Shown: piece by piece, positions 46,680-56,973 of the stretch
How the letters are laid out: every line of letters begins with the position of its first letter
Position numbering within the stretch: position 1 is the first letter of the stretch
Origin: Tolypothrix brevis GSE-NOS-MK-07-07A
GTDB lineage: Bacteria > Cyanobacteriota > Cyanobacteriia > Cyanobacteriales > Nostocaceae
Direction: 5' to 3'
Assembly (NCBI GenBank): GCA_019358985.1
Contig: JAHHIJ010000009.1
Location: 124,001 to 188,000, forward strand
Length of the DNA stretch: 64,000 nucleotides
Position numbers and translations under genes: made by a program
Notes under the pieces: model-generated
Database searches by the model: none
Told to the model about the DNA's origin: nothing
What the model saw: only the letters and a program-made list of their open reading frames with translations

Positions 46680-46730
46680 CTACGTGGGCTAAAAACCCTA
46701 TTTTGTAGTCCGCGTAGGCGGACGAGGATT
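46680..46730. repeat. Two-hairpin dispersed repeat, reverse orientation
   Basis: AGCTTACCTACGTGGGCT can pair with two wobble pairs, and GTCCGC/GCGGAC (46708-46723) encloses GTAG. GGATTTGTATAGCC follows, the complement of the GGCTATACAAA lead found in the other copies. Confidence 0.55.
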
Positions 46731-46761
46731 TGTATAGCCGGTGTTGGGTTGTATGTGAACA

Positions 46762-46798
46762 CAGACCTATTTGTAAACATTCTTTACAAATAGGTCTG
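46762..46798. terminator. Perfect 16-bp stem-loop upstream of psbY
   Basis: CAGACCTATTTGTAAA and TTTACAAATAGGTCTG form a perfect stem with a five-base loop. No clear T-run follows, so it may be a terminator for the gamma carbonic anhydrase gene or a regulatory hairpin before psbY. Confidence 0.45.
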
Positions 46799-46881
46799 GA
46801 AAAATTTCCCACTTCAGCTAACAATGAAAATGAGAACAGTTGACAAAACTTTAATTTCTACTTAACAGAGGGGTTCTAAAT

Positions 46882-47001
46882 ATGGATATGCGTGTTGTGA
46901 TCGTTTTAGCACCAATTGCTATTGCTGCTGCTTGGGCAATATTCAACATCGGTGCTGCTGCTTTAAGACAAATTCAAGGCTTTTTAGACAAAGAAGCCTA
47001 A
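46882..47001 (+). CDS. psbY: Photosystem II protein PsbY
   Basis: A 39-residue frame with ATG at 46882 encodes [20 protein letters not shown] followed by [19 protein letters not shown]. One membrane helix, the phrase LAPI...AW..FNIG and the LRQIQGFL amphipathic tail match PsbY, a single-span subunit at the edge of photosystem II near cytochrome b559. The AGAGGGG sequence about 15 bases upstream could serve as ribosome-binding site. It lies alone, 80 bp before folC. PsbY supports the cyanobacterial origin of the window. Confidence 0.88.
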   Translation: MDMRVVIVLAPIAIAAAWAIFNIGAAALRQIQGFLDKEA

Positions 47002-47081
47002 ATTTGACGTGGTTGTTAGTGGTTAGTAAATATTTGTTACAACTAGCCACTAACTACTAACCGATAACTACTAACTAAGAC

Positions 47082-48365
47082 GTGAATATCGACTTATTAC
47101 TACAACCCTTCCAACGCTTCGGCGTTCATCTGGGATTAGATCGTATTGTCAAGCTTTTGGCAAATCTTGGCAACCCTCATCATCAAGTCCCGGTGATTCA
47201 CGTTGCTGGTACGAATGGTAAAGGTTCTGTTTGTGCTTATCTTTCCTCCGTACTTACTGAGGCAGGTTATCGCACAGGACGCTATACTTCACCGCATTTG
47301 GTTGATTGGACGGAACGCATTTGTTTGAATGAACAAGCGATCGCTTCCGAAAGATTGTATCAATTATTACTGGAAGTTCAAGCCGCAATCAGCCCAAATG
47401 AAGAATCACCAACTCAGTTTGAAGTAATTACCGCAGCCGCTTGGTTATATTTTGCCCAAAATAAAGTTGATGTAGCGGTAGTAGAAGTTGGATTGGGAGG
47501 ACGTTTAGATGCGACAAACGTTTGCTCACAGCCTTTAGTAACTATTATCACTTCCATTAGCCGCGAACATTGGCAACAACTCGGTTCTACAGTCGCCGAG
47601 ATTGCCAGAGAAAAAGCTGGAATTCTGAAACCCGGATGTCCGGCAGTTGTGGGAATATTGCCAGCGGATGCAGAAAAAGTCGTGCGATCGCGTACTCTAG
47701 AATTACAATGCCCCTATATTGTGCCTCAACCCGCCCGTCAAATATCCCCAGCATGGGCAGAATATCAAACAATTGAAAATTCCCAAGTAATTAAATATCG
47801 ATTGCCCTTAGAAGGACAAATACAGTTAGCTAATTCAAGTTTAGCTTTAGCCGCTTTAGAAATTTTACAACAAAAAGGTTGGCAGATATCACAAGAAGCC
47901 ATTATCAACGGCATCGCCAAAACTAAATGGCTAGGGCGAATGCAATGGACAACCTGGAGAAATCATAAACTATTAATTGACGGCGCTCATAACCCAGCTG
48001 CGGCTCAAGCCTTACGTGCGTATGTAGATAGTCTGGATATTCCCAAAGTTAATTGGGTAATGGGAATGCTTTCCACCAAAGAACATGCCGACATCTTCCA
48101 AGCTTTACTGCGACCAAAGGACAGTTTATACTTAGCGCCAGTACCAGATCATAGTTCAGCCGATACGAGGGAACTAGCAAAACTAGCTCAAGAAATTTGT
48201 CCAGAATTGAGCTGTTGCCAAACTTATCCAGATTTATTATCAGCACTAGAAACGGCTTTTAGCGCAACCGATGATTTAGTCATTTTATGCGGTTCACTTT
48301 ATTTAGTTGGGCATTTTTTCGCAACCGTAAATACCCAAAATTTTAACCAGCCGCGGACACCCTAA
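47082..48365 (+). CDS. folC: Dihydrofolate/folylpolyglutamate synthase
   Basis: FolC adds glutamate to dihydropteroate and later to folates. The 427-residue protein begins at GTG 47082 with LQPFQRFGVHLGLDRI and has the Mur-ligase-like P-loop HVAGTNGKGSVCAYL, RTGRYTSPHLVDWTERI, EVGLGGRLDATNV, the carbamylated-Lys region and LIDGAHNPAAAQAL. Length and order are normal. The upstream gap contains TAACTACTAACC repeats. Confidence 0.93.
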   Translation: MNIDLLLQPFQRFGVHLGLDRIVKLLANLGNPHHQVPVIHVAGTNGKGSVCAYLSSVLTEAGYRTGRYTSPHLVDWTERICLNEQAIASERLYQLLLEVQAAISPNEESPTQFEVITAAAWLYFAQNKVDVAVVEVGLGGRLDATNVCSQPLVTIITSISREHWQQLGSTVAEIAREKAGILKPGCPAVVGILPADAEKVVRSRTLELQCPYIVPQPARQISPAWAEYQTIENSQVIKYRLPLEGQIQLANSSLALAALEILQQKGWQISQEAIINGIAKTKWLGRMQWTTWRNHKLLIDGAHNPAAAQALRAYVDSLDIPKVNWVMGMLSTKEHADIFQALLRPKDSLYLAPVPDHSSADTRELAKLAQEICPELSCCQTYPDLLSALETAFSATDDLVILCGSLYLVGHFFATVNTQNFNQPRTP

Positions 48366-48388
48366 CCCTCTCGTCCTCTTAACTTATA

Positions 48389-48621
48389 GTACAGACGTTC
48401 CGGCGGAACGTCTCTACCACCACGCCTTTTGTACAGACGTTCCGGCGGAACGTCTCTACCACCACGCCTTTTGTACAGACGTTCCGGCGGAACGTCTCTA
48501 CCACCACGCCTTTTGTACAGACGTTCCGGCGGAACGTCTCTACCGCGCCTTTTGTACAGACGTTCCGGCGGAACGTCTCTACCGCGCCTTTTGTACAGAC
48601 GTTCGGGTGGAACGTCTCTAC
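48389..48621. repeat. Tandem array of six palindromic repeats
   Basis: The hairpin GTACAGACGTTCCG with CGGAACGTCTCTAC recurs six times starting at 48389, 48431, 48473, 48515, 48554 and 48593. Spacers between the hairpins are nearly constant (CACCACGCCTTTT or CGCGCCTTTT), so periods are 42, 42, 42, 39 and 39. The last unit is diverged. The array ends at the stop codon of the solute-binding protein gene. Confidence 0.9.
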
Positions 48622-49923
48622 CTAACCCCTACTACTATTCCACTCCTGCGCCGCATCTTCAACAGCTTTATCTACCGTTTTCTCACCCAGCATCGCAGCT
48701 TGCAGATTCTCATAAATTGCCTTTTGCAGCTTATTAAAATCCTTCAAAGTTGGAGTTAAAATTTCTGCTTGTTGCAACTCTTTCGCACTCATCGCCCGCG
48801 CCTTTTCTAAAGTCGAAGCACTAGCAGGCACATCTTTAAAGTAGCTGTCAGACAGCGCTTTAGTCGTCGATGGTAGAACATTTGCCGCTTTAGCAAACGC
48901 TAACTGATTCTCATCATTAGTCACAAATAGTGCAAATTTAACAGCCGCATCTGGTTGTTTAGTGTCGCGGGGGATAACTATGTTCATCACAGCGACATTT
49001 TTCTTACCCGTTTCCCCTGTAATTTGGGGTGCAGTTGCCGAAACTTCAGCTATTTTCGGCGCATTTATGGCAATCTGCTTTAAAAATTCAGGACCACTAG
49101 CAAGTATAGCTGTTTCTCCAGCTTGGTACAAATCGATCGCATGACGATGACCTTGAGTTAACACCTCTTGTGGTAAAAGTTTCTTTTTGTACAAGTCTAC
49201 CCAATATTGAAACGCCGCTTTCCCTTGGGGAGTGTTAAAAGCCGCCTTACCTTCAGCATCTATTAAAGTCACCCCCATCTGCACCAAAGACTCAATTACT
49301 TCACCAGAATCTTGTGGTACAAAAGTCACAAAAAAAGCATATTTTCCAGTTTTTTCCTTAATTTGTTGAGCAAAAATTGCTAATTCCGTGTAAGTACTGG
49401 GTACTTTATTAATACTTAACTGTTTTAATAAAGCGGTATTATAGATAGTTAACCGCGTGGTGAGATACCAGGGAATTCCAAAACTTTTGTCATTAAGCGT
49501 GCTTGCTTTCCATATATTCGGCAGATATGAGGAGCGTGTTTCGTTTGGGATTTTTGCATCCAAATTCAACCAGGCATTTCGTCCTGCAAGTTGAGATGCA
49601 AAATCCGGATTTAAATTCACAACATCAGGTGGCGTTTTTCCGGTTACAGCTGTTAAGATTTTGTTCTCCATCGCTGCCCAAGGCACATCAACCCAGTTCA
49701 CCTTTATACCGGGATTTTGCGTTTGAAAAGTCGCAATTAGGCTTTGAAAGTAGTTAGTAAATTGAGGTTGGAGTTGCATTGTCCAAAACTCAATACTTGC
49801 CCCTGAAGAAGCTTGTTTTGGACTTGTGCCGACATTACCTGTTGTGCAGCTGACAATCCAACTGGTTAATAAGCCAAGCAGCACACAAACAGTCAATCGT
49901 TTTAATTTTTGAATTTGAATCAT
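48622..49923 (-). CDS. ABC transporter family 1 solute-binding lipoprotein (sugar type)
   Basis: With ATG at 49923 the protein has 433 residues. It begins with a lipoprotein signal (KLKRLTVCVLLGLLTSWIVSC, lipid-modified Cys in the WIVSC lipobox) and follows the MalE-like family 1 fold: ASIEFWTMQLQPQFTNYFQ, PDVVNLNPDFASQLAG, FGIPWYLTTRLTIYNTALL. Substrate is probably a sugar or oligosaccharide delivered to a membrane permease; no permease or ATPase gene is adjacent. The N-terminal extension to 49959 (MVRVNYQPTTTT) is repeat-derived. Confidence 0.88.
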   Translation of the reverse strand: MIQIQKLKRLTVCVLLGLLTSWIVSCTTGNVGTSPKQASSGASIEFWTMQLQPQFTNYFQSLIATFQTQNPGIKVNWVDVPWAAMENKILTAVTGKTPPDVVNLNPDFASQLAGRNAWLNLDAKIPNETRSSYLPNIWKASTLNDKSFGIPWYLTTRLTIYNTALLKQLSINKVPSTYTELAIFAQQIKEKTGKYAFFVTFVPQDSGEVIESLVQMGVTLIDAEGKAAFNTPQGKAAFQYWVDLYKKKLLPQEVLTQGHRHAIDLYQAGETAILASGPEFLKQIAINAPKIAEVSATAPQITGETGKKNVAVMNIVIPRDTKQPDAAVKFALFVTNDENQLAFAKAANVLPSTTKALSDSYFKDVPASASTLEKARAMSAKELQQAEILTPTLKDFNKLQKAIYENLQAAMLGEKTVDKAVEDAAQEWNSSRG

Positions 49924-49965
49924 CGTGGTAGTTGTTGGTTGATAGTTAACGCGAACCATTAAATT

Positions 49966-49993
49966 GTACAGACGCGATTAATCGCGTCTCTAG
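49966..49993. repeat. Palindromic repeat, AGACG family (CGATTAATCG core)
   Basis: GTACAGACGCGATT and AATCGCGTCTCTAG form a hairpin in the divergent gap between the solute-binding protein gene and pilM. Confidence 0.6.
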
Positions 49994-50029
49994 CTAAGTT
50001 TTCTACTATACAGTGCGGCGCGAAAAACT

Positions 50030-51139
50030 GTGGTTAAAAATTTCCAGAAATTCTTTAGCAAATCAAATAAAGGAGTCGGGATAGAACTTGCTCCTGAGCG
50101 GGTGAATATTGCTCAACTACACAAGCAGCGTCAAGGTTTAAAATTAGACTCCTTAACATCGGTGCCAGTTCCAGAAGGCATTTTTGTTGATGGTCAAATT
50201 ACCGATACTGCTGCAATGGCGGAATTAATTCAGCAAGGGTTAGCTGAAAGTAAAATCAAAGCTTCTCGCGTCGCGACTGCTGTACCGGGACGAGAATCAA
50301 TTATACGTTTGATACCAGTGCCGGCTGAGTTAGATGACAAAGAACTGCGGGAAATGGTGCTAAACCACGAAGCTGGTTTATATTTGCCTTATCCTCGTGA
50401 AGAAGCTGATGTTGATTATCAAAAACTTGGATACAAAGTAGATGAAGATGGCATTGAGAAAGTAAATGTGCTTTTAGTTGCCACTCGTAAAGATATTACA
50501 GATTCTTATGTAAGTACATTTGAGCAAGCGGGATTGCAAGTTGATGTTTTAGAAATTAGCAGTTTTGCTTTAATTCGCACAATTCGCGAAAAATTGCGCC
50601 AATTCGGACCGCAAGAAGCAGCAGTGTTAGTTAATATCGAGTTCGACAACACAGAAATTGCGATTATTATCAACGGAGTACCAGAATTTACACGCTCAGT
50701 ACCGATAGGGACTTATCAAATGCAAACAGCTTTGTCAAAAGCGATGAATTTACCAACATCACGAGACACGGAGCTGTTGCAAGGCATGATTATTCCGACC
50801 ACCCCGATGGAAGCTGGGGGAAAAACCGGTGTTACTAGCATTAATCCTGGGATGGCAGCGATGGTGCGAGTATTGGGAGAATTAACAGATGAACTGCGTC
50901 GTTCAATGGATTTTTACCTCAATCAAGCTGAAAATTTGGAGGTAGCAGAGATTATGTTAGCAGGTCCAGGAGGTGGACTTGGGCAGTTAAATGAGTTTTT
51001 CACCCAAAGATTAAGTTTACCAACTACCCAAATCGATCCTGTGGGTGCGCTGTCGTTGGAAATTGACGAGGAAAAATATCCCTTCGTGCAGCGTGCTGGA
51101 TTGGGAATAGTACTTGGTCTAGGAATGCGGGAGATGTAA
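50030..51139 (+). CDS. pilM: Type IV pilus assembly protein PilM
   Basis: PilM is the actin-like cytoplasmic protein of the type IV pilus alignment complex and binds the N terminus of PilN. The 369-residue protein has GVGIELAPERVNIAQL, the ATP-site loop VNIEFDNTEIAII and AGPGGGLGQLNEF. It starts with GTG at 50030. pilN begins 5 bp after its stop, so the two are co-transcribed in the order pilM-pilN-pilO-pilQ. Confidence 0.94.
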   Translation: MVKNFQKFFSKSNKGVGIELAPERVNIAQLHKQRQGLKLDSLTSVPVPEGIFVDGQITDTAAMAELIQQGLAESKIKASRVATAVPGRESIIRLIPVPAELDDKELREMVLNHEAGLYLPYPREEADVDYQKLGYKVDEDGIEKVNVLLVATRKDITDSYVSTFEQAGLQVDVLEISSFALIRTIREKLRQFGPQEAAVLVNIEFDNTEIAIIINGVPEFTRSVPIGTYQMQTALSKAMNLPTSRDTELLQGMIIPTTPMEAGGKTGVTSINPGMAAMVRVLGELTDELRRSMDFYLNQAENLEVAEIMLAGPGGGLGQLNEFFTQRLSLPTTQIDPVGALSLEIDEEKYPFVQRAGLGIVLGLGMREM

Positions 51140-51144
51140 CATAA

Positions 51145-51915
51145 ATGTACAGTTTAGACGTTAATTTTCTTAAAGACCGCAAACCTCAGCCGAAAAATAC
51201 GGGCAAGAAACCAAGACAGGCAATTTCTCTTGGTGATTTAACACCGATATATATAGGAGCTACTGTTGGTGTGATTTTCCCGGCTTTGGTGGGGGGTGGA
51301 TTGTGGTTTTTGCAAGGGAAAAATAGTGAGTTAGGAGAGAACATAGCCAAACTAGAGCAACAGAATCAAGAATTAGAGTCGAAAGTTGGGGATATTAACA
51401 AAATTAAGGAAGAAACGAACAAAGTAAAGGAGGAAACACAAGCTTTAGTGACTGTATTTGACCAAATTCGACCTTGGTCAGCGATGTTGCAAGATATGCG
51501 CGATCGCATTCCCGCAACTGTGCAAATTGAAAATATCAAACAAATCGCACCCACTGCCGCTGTTCAAGGGCAACCAGCAGCTAATCCCGCTGGTGGAGTT
51601 GAAATTACTGGCTATGCTCGCTCTTTTAACGATGTCAACGATTTCTTACTCAGTCTGCAACAGTCACGTTTCCTTAAATCCACCGAGGGCAAAATTACAA
51701 CCGCAGAGTTAGTAGATGCTCCCATACCCCCTGGTACAGATCAACCTGCGAATTCTGTATTAATTAAACCACCGCAAATAGTCAAATACACTATTCAATC
51801 TACTATGAGTGATGTTCCGGCTTCTCAGTTAACCCGCGAGTTGGAGCAAAAAGGCACAGTCGGATTAGTCAGTAGAATTCGCAGTCTACAACAAACAGGA
51901 GTCATTTCTAAATAG
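51145..51915 (+). CDS. pilN: Type IV pilus assembly protein PilN
   Basis: The 256-residue protein starts with the conserved PilM-binding phrase MYSLDVNFLKDRKPQ, then a membrane helix (IGATVGVIFPALVGGGLWFLQ split as IGATVGVIFPALVG and GGLWFLQ), a coiled coil (LEQQNQELESKVGDINKIKEE) and a periplasmic ferredoxin-like domain (ITGYARSFNDVNDFLLSLQ). It joins PilO to form the inner-membrane ring under the secretin. Confidence 0.92.
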   Translation: MYSLDVNFLKDRKPQPKNTGKKPRQAISLGDLTPIYIGATVGVIFPALVGGGLWFLQGKNSELGENIAKLEQQNQELESKVGDINKIKEETNKVKEETQALVTVFDQIRPWSAMLQDMRDRIPATVQIENIKQIAPTAAVQGQPAANPAGGVEITGYARSFNDVNDFLLSLQQSRFLKSTEGKITTAELVDAPIPPGTDQPANSVLIKPPQIVKYTIQSTMSDVPASQLTRELEQKGTVGLVSRIRSLQQTGVISK

Positions 51916-51933
51916 ACATCTCCGAAAAAGAAT

Positions 51934-51958
51934 GTAGAGACGTAGCACTGCTACGTCT
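51934..51958. repeat. Palindromic repeat in the pilN-pilO gap
   Basis: Near-identical to the copy at 11308-11332, including the AATCAAGGGTTT flank. It sits inside a presumed operon. Confidence 0.65.
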
Positions 51959-52004
51959 AATCAAGGGTTTTAGGCAACGCATAGTTCATTTCTGGAGATG
52001 TCTA

Positions 52005-52766
52005 ATGACGTACAGTGAAGATTTAAATTTTGGTGAGCAAGACGGAGCATTTGAAGCGCCCAGTTCTGGTTATACCGCATTCGGCATTACCTTCACGCCA
52101 AAAATCATTGGGATTGTCGTGGGGGTTGTGGGTTTGGGGGTAGCAGGTTTTATGCTTTTTAGCTTAGTGATGCCGGCTTGGGAGGCATTTCAGCAACAGC
52201 AAACAAAAAGCCAAGACTTAGATTCCCAAGTTCAGCAAAAGAATGCCAGCATCCAACAAATTGGCAAAGTTAAAGAAGAATTAGCGCAATCAAAACAGCA
52301 ACAAATCCAAGTTTTATCTTTATTTGCCAATGAGAAAACCCTGGATACATTGCTACTCGATTTGAATCGCTTAGTTGAATCTGGTAATTCTCAAATTCCG
52401 GCAAATGCAGTTAAGGCAAAGCTGAAAAAGTTTGCACCATCTGGACAGAAACCAGAACCGATTATCGATAGTAGTTTGGGACCATTAGTAAACAACAAAT
52501 TGAAACGCAGCATTATTAATATTGAAGTTCAAGGAACCTATGAACAAACACAATCGATTTTCCGCAACATTGAACGTTTACAGCCTTTGTTGCTAGTTAA
52601 AGATTATCAATCTATTTTGGCATCAGAACCTGCTGTTGAACTAGGTAAAGGCATACGTCGAATTGGTCCAGCACCGATTACTACAAGTTTTGTGTTACAA
52701 GCGTTGATGCCACTTAATGCCGAGGAAGTCGCAGCAGCAGCTAAAGAAGGGCAAGCGAAGAAGTAA
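52005..52766 (+). CDS. pilO: Type IV pilus assembly protein PilO
   Basis: The 253-residue protein has an N-terminal membrane helix (IGIVVGVVGLGVAGFMLFSL), a Gln-rich coiled coil (QQQTKSQDLDSQVQQKNASI) and a periplasmic domain (IINIEVQGTYEQTQSIFRNI). It partners PilN. It follows pilN after 89 bp that contain a palindromic repeat. Confidence 0.9.
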   Translation: MTYSEDLNFGEQDGAFEAPSSGYTAFGITFTPKIIGIVVGVVGLGVAGFMLFSLVMPAWEAFQQQQTKSQDLDSQVQQKNASIQQIGKVKEELAQSKQQQIQVLSLFANEKTLDTLLLDLNRLVESGNSQIPANAVKAKLKKFAPSGQKPEPIIDSSLGPLVNNKLKRSIINIEVQGTYEQTQSIFRNIERLQPLLLVKDYQSILASEPAVELGKGIRRIGPAPITTSFVLQALMPLNAEEVAAAAKEGQAKK

Positions 52767-52869
52767 CGATTGCTTCGTAGTGAGCGCTGAAGCGCTCAAA
52801 ATAAAGATTTAAATGGCTAAAGCCATTACTACATTTGTCTAAATAATTTAATAAAGTGAGGAATGAACT

Positions 52870-55185
52870 GTGAAACAACTTCACGGTAATAGTTTTATAT
52901 TGGCAGCCGCTGCTTTTGTGTTTGTAGCCGCTCAACCTGTGTCGGCACAGACTTCTGAGATTACTGATGTACAGTTAAATCCCGTTGATGGGGGAATTAA
53001 TGTTGTTCTAAAAACTTCCTCAGGTTCCCGCCCCCAAGTTTTTACCACAAAACGGGGTAAAAGTCTAGTAGCAGATTTGATTAATACGCAACTACGTTTG
53101 CCTAAAGGTAATAGTTTCCGCCAAGATAACCCCGCACCGGGAATTACCTCTGTTGTAATCAATCAGCTTGATGCTAATAGCATTCGGGTAACGGTGACTG
53201 GAGAGAAAGGAGTTCCCAATACTCAGCCTGTGAAGCGAGGAGGCAGCGGAATTACCCTCGGCTTTAGCCCAGGGACGGAAATAGCGGTAGAGGCACCAAT
53301 TCCGGCAGCGCTGAGTGCTTCTAAGGCTCCTGTTGTTCCTAACCCGCAAGTGAGGGTGGACGGGACACCGGCACAAGCAGCGGGTTCTGGTCAACCTGGG
53401 ACAGCGGCACCGCCTTTTTTACCGAGAGCGGTTGCCCCACCAGTGGGAGATATTGCCATTTCTAATACTGATGCTTCTCCGAGCGTGATTGATTTGGGAA
53501 CTCAAGAACGTGTCCCGCGCTTGGTGTTACGAGATGCTCCAGTACGTGAAGTTTTATCACTGCTTGCCCGTGCTGCTAATTTGAATTTGGCTTATGCAAG
53601 TGGGGGACAAGGTGCTGATGGTAAGCCGGCTGCTGCTGGGGTTGATGGACCGACAATTTCGTTAGATATTGAAAATGAGCCAGTGCAAGATGTTTTTAAC
53701 TACGTTTTGCGGTTGAGTGGTTTGGAGGCTAACCGCAGCGGACGCACGATTTTTGTGGGGGCGAATTTACCTAACGCTACTCGTGATACGGTAATGCGTA
53801 ATTTGCGACTCAATCAGGTAACGGTGGGAGTCGCTTTGAACTTTTTGGTCGGCTTAGGGGCAGAAAGTGCCGTCAGCCGCGAACGACAAGTTACCAGCGT
53901 TAATGCTGTGCCTGTGGGTAGTGGAGTTGCATCAATCACTCAAACTCAAACGACGCTAGAAAGCAGAGTTGAAAATCAACGCATTAACTTTGAAGATTCA
54001 AAGCCATTACTAAGAGGTTTGCAAGCACTAGGAGACGAGCGCACTAATTCCCTGACCTTAATTGGTTCACCGAAGCTAGTTGAGATGGCAATGGCACAAC
54101 TAGGTCAGCTTGATGTTCGGCGTCGGCAAGTGTCAATCAACGTCAAAATTATTGACGTTAACCTGTTAAATACTCAAAACTCTAACACGAGCTTCTCCTT
54201 TGGTGTTGGTAATAACTTCTTTGTCAATGATGGTGGTGCTGCGGCTCTAAATTTTGGCGGTGTCAATCCACCTACTGCTGCACAAACAACTGCATCTGGC
54301 GCTTTGACTCCACCTGTTATCAATAACGTGTATAGAAGCGCACAGCCTTTTATATATCCAGACAATCCAAACCAAGGCTATATTCCTTTAAATGATCCGC
54401 TGCAACCTGGTGTTACAAGTGCTGTGACAACTACAGATCAAATTGTACCGATACGCATCAATCCGAACACTGGTATACCCGATCAATATACTCTTCGGGG
54501 CGTAACAAGTAACTCTACACTTTCTCTCCCATCTCTATATCAATTCCCTAAACGCTTCCTTTCAACTTTGCAAGCTCAGGTAACAAGCGGTAATGCCAAG
54601 ATTCTCACCGATCCAACCTTGACAGTACAAGAAGGACAGCAAGCTCTGGTGAATCTAACACAAGAAGTGTACGCAGGTTTAAAACAAGTACAGACAGGTT
54701 CATCACAAAGTTTACAAACCATCTTTACGAGAGAACCGATCATCAGAGAAGCTGGTCTCACCCTTTCAGTTAAAGTTGATCGGATTGATGATAATGGTTT
54801 TATTTCTTTATCTGTTGCACCAACTGTATCTGCACCTAACGGTTCAGTAGCCACTCCTGATGGTGATATAACTTTACTATCAAAAAGAAGTCTCCAATCT
54901 GGAGCAATTCGCTTGCGAGATGGTCAGACGCTAATTCTTAGCGGCATCATTCAAGACTCAGATCGGACAAGTGTATCCAAGATTCCTATTTTGGGTGACA
55001 TTCCTCTCCTTGGTTCGCTGTTTAGAAAGACAAACAGATCCAATCAGCGCAATGAGGTGATTGTGTTGCTGACGCCGCAAATTATGGATGACTCAGAGCG
55101 CTCCTCCTACGGCTATAACTACACTCCTAGCCCAGAGGTGCGGCAAACCCTTGAGCGTAGTGGCTTGAAGGTTCCAGGGAGATAA
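52870..55185 (+). CDS. pilQ: Type IV pilus secretin PilQ
   Basis: PilQ forms the outer-membrane gate for type IV pili. The 771-residue protein begins with GTG at 52870 and a signal peptide (ILAAAAFVFVAAQPVSAQ). Then come an AMIN domain (about 30-125, ITDVQLNPVDGGINVVLKTS), a proline-rich linker, an STN domain (VPRLVLRDAPVREVLSLLA), secretin N-domain (FEDSKPLLRGLQALGDERTN) and the secretin core ending in SGIIQDSDRTSVSKIPILGD and RKTNRSNQRNEVIVLLTPQI. One AMIN domain is fewer than in many bacterial PilQ. It closes the pilMNOQ operon; pilP is absent, as usual in cyanobacteria. Confidence 0.94.
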   Translation: MKQLHGNSFILAAAAFVFVAAQPVSAQTSEITDVQLNPVDGGINVVLKTSSGSRPQVFTTKRGKSLVADLINTQLRLPKGNSFRQDNPAPGITSVVINQLDANSIRVTVTGEKGVPNTQPVKRGGSGITLGFSPGTEIAVEAPIPAALSASKAPVVPNPQVRVDGTPAQAAGSGQPGTAAPPFLPRAVAPPVGDIAISNTDASPSVIDLGTQERVPRLVLRDAPVREVLSLLARAANLNLAYASGGQGADGKPAAAGVDGPTISLDIENEPVQDVFNYVLRLSGLEANRSGRTIFVGANLPNATRDTVMRNLRLNQVTVGVALNFLVGLGAESAVSRERQVTSVNAVPVGSGVASITQTQTTLESRVENQRINFEDSKPLLRGLQALGDERTNSLTLIGSPKLVEMAMAQLGQLDVRRRQVSINVKIIDVNLLNTQNSNTSFSFGVGNNFFVNDGGAAALNFGGVNPPTAAQTTASGALTPPVINNVYRSAQPFIYPDNPNQGYIPLNDPLQPGVTSAVTTTDQIVPIRINPNTGIPDQYTLRGVTSNSTLSLPSLYQFPKRFLSTLQAQVTSGNAKILTDPTLTVQEGQQALVNLTQEVYAGLKQVQTGSSQSLQTIFTREPIIREAGLTLSVKVDRIDDNGFISLSVAPTVSAPNGSVATPDGDITLLSKRSLQSGAIRLRDGQTLILSGIIQDSDRTSVSKIPILGDIPLLGSLFRKTNRSNQRNEVIVLLTPQIMDDSERSSYGYNYTPSPEVRQTLERSGLKVPGR

Positions 55186-55364
55186 GCCGTGGCGAATAAA
55201 ATTCGGTGCAGAAACTAGTAGTCCACCACACTAAACAATGCCTAGTTGGTAGTAAGAGCTTTAGTCCTTAAAAAGCGATAAATCGCTTACTACGAAAGAA
55301 AGCAAAGTTTCATTGGCATACTACTAGTGGTCTATAAATACCTTCGCCAAAATCCGACACCCTG

Positions 55365-55435
55365 GAAGGGTGCGGCTATACGGACAAAGGCTGCCTCCGC
55401 AGCCTGTAAGGATTTCAGCCCGCGCAGGCGGGCTT
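55365..55435. repeat. Multi-hairpin dispersed repeat
   Basis: GGCTGC/GCAGCC around CTCC (55389-55404) and AGCCCGC/GCGGGCT around GCAG (55417-55434) follow a GGCTATACGGACAAA lead. This is the largest of five copies of the design seen elsewhere in the window. Confidence 0.6.
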
Positions 55436-55548
55436 CGCTTGTGTAGCCCCAGGCTTTAGCCTGTGGGCGTTTTACAGCAAGATCCCCGGATCTGATTGAC
55501 CTGATTGCCGGTTTGAGAACAAGTTGAATCCCAAATCGGAGACGAAAA

Positions 55549-56649
<1,101 letters not shown>

Positions 56650-56756
56650 CTAATCTGCTGAGGTACAAATTTATCTGCGTCCATCGGCGTTTATCTATCT
56701 TCATCTGCGGTTAATTTTTTCTTTCTGTACCTCACGAATGTAGGAATCGCTATAAG

Positions 56757-56810
56757 AGACGCGATAAATCGCCGTCTCTACAATTGTAAAGACGGCGATT
56801 TATCGCGTCT
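56757..56810. repeat. Perfect 21-bp inverted repeat
   Basis: Two 21-base arms, 56757-56777 and 56790-56810, are perfect complements around a 12-base loop that is itself self-complementary (ACAATTGT). The arms begin AGACGCGATAAATCG, linking it to the AGACG palindrome family. The rest of 56575-56973 is AT-rich with no gene. Confidence 0.75.
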
Positions 56811-56973
56811 TTGTGATCTATATCCGAACCGTATTGAGGCTGTACGCGATCGCCACTCATAACAAAATTGTTTGATCAAGACTAAGTTTCCCCCCAATAA
56901 CCGCCTTCATCGGAGGTAAATAGCAGTCTACAATAGTAGCCTAAAGAAGGATTATGCCCAAGCAAGTGATTTT

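Noticed and set aside
48389-48621. Looks like a CRISPR array (regular repeats with spacers).
   Set aside because: The spacers are nearly identical to each other, the repeat is a full palindrome that also occurs singly elsewhere, and no cas gene is near. It is a tandem palindrome array.
48429-48737. Plus-strand frame of repeated YRRSGGTSLP units.
   Set aside because: It is the palindrome array read as protein and overlaps the solute-binding protein gene.
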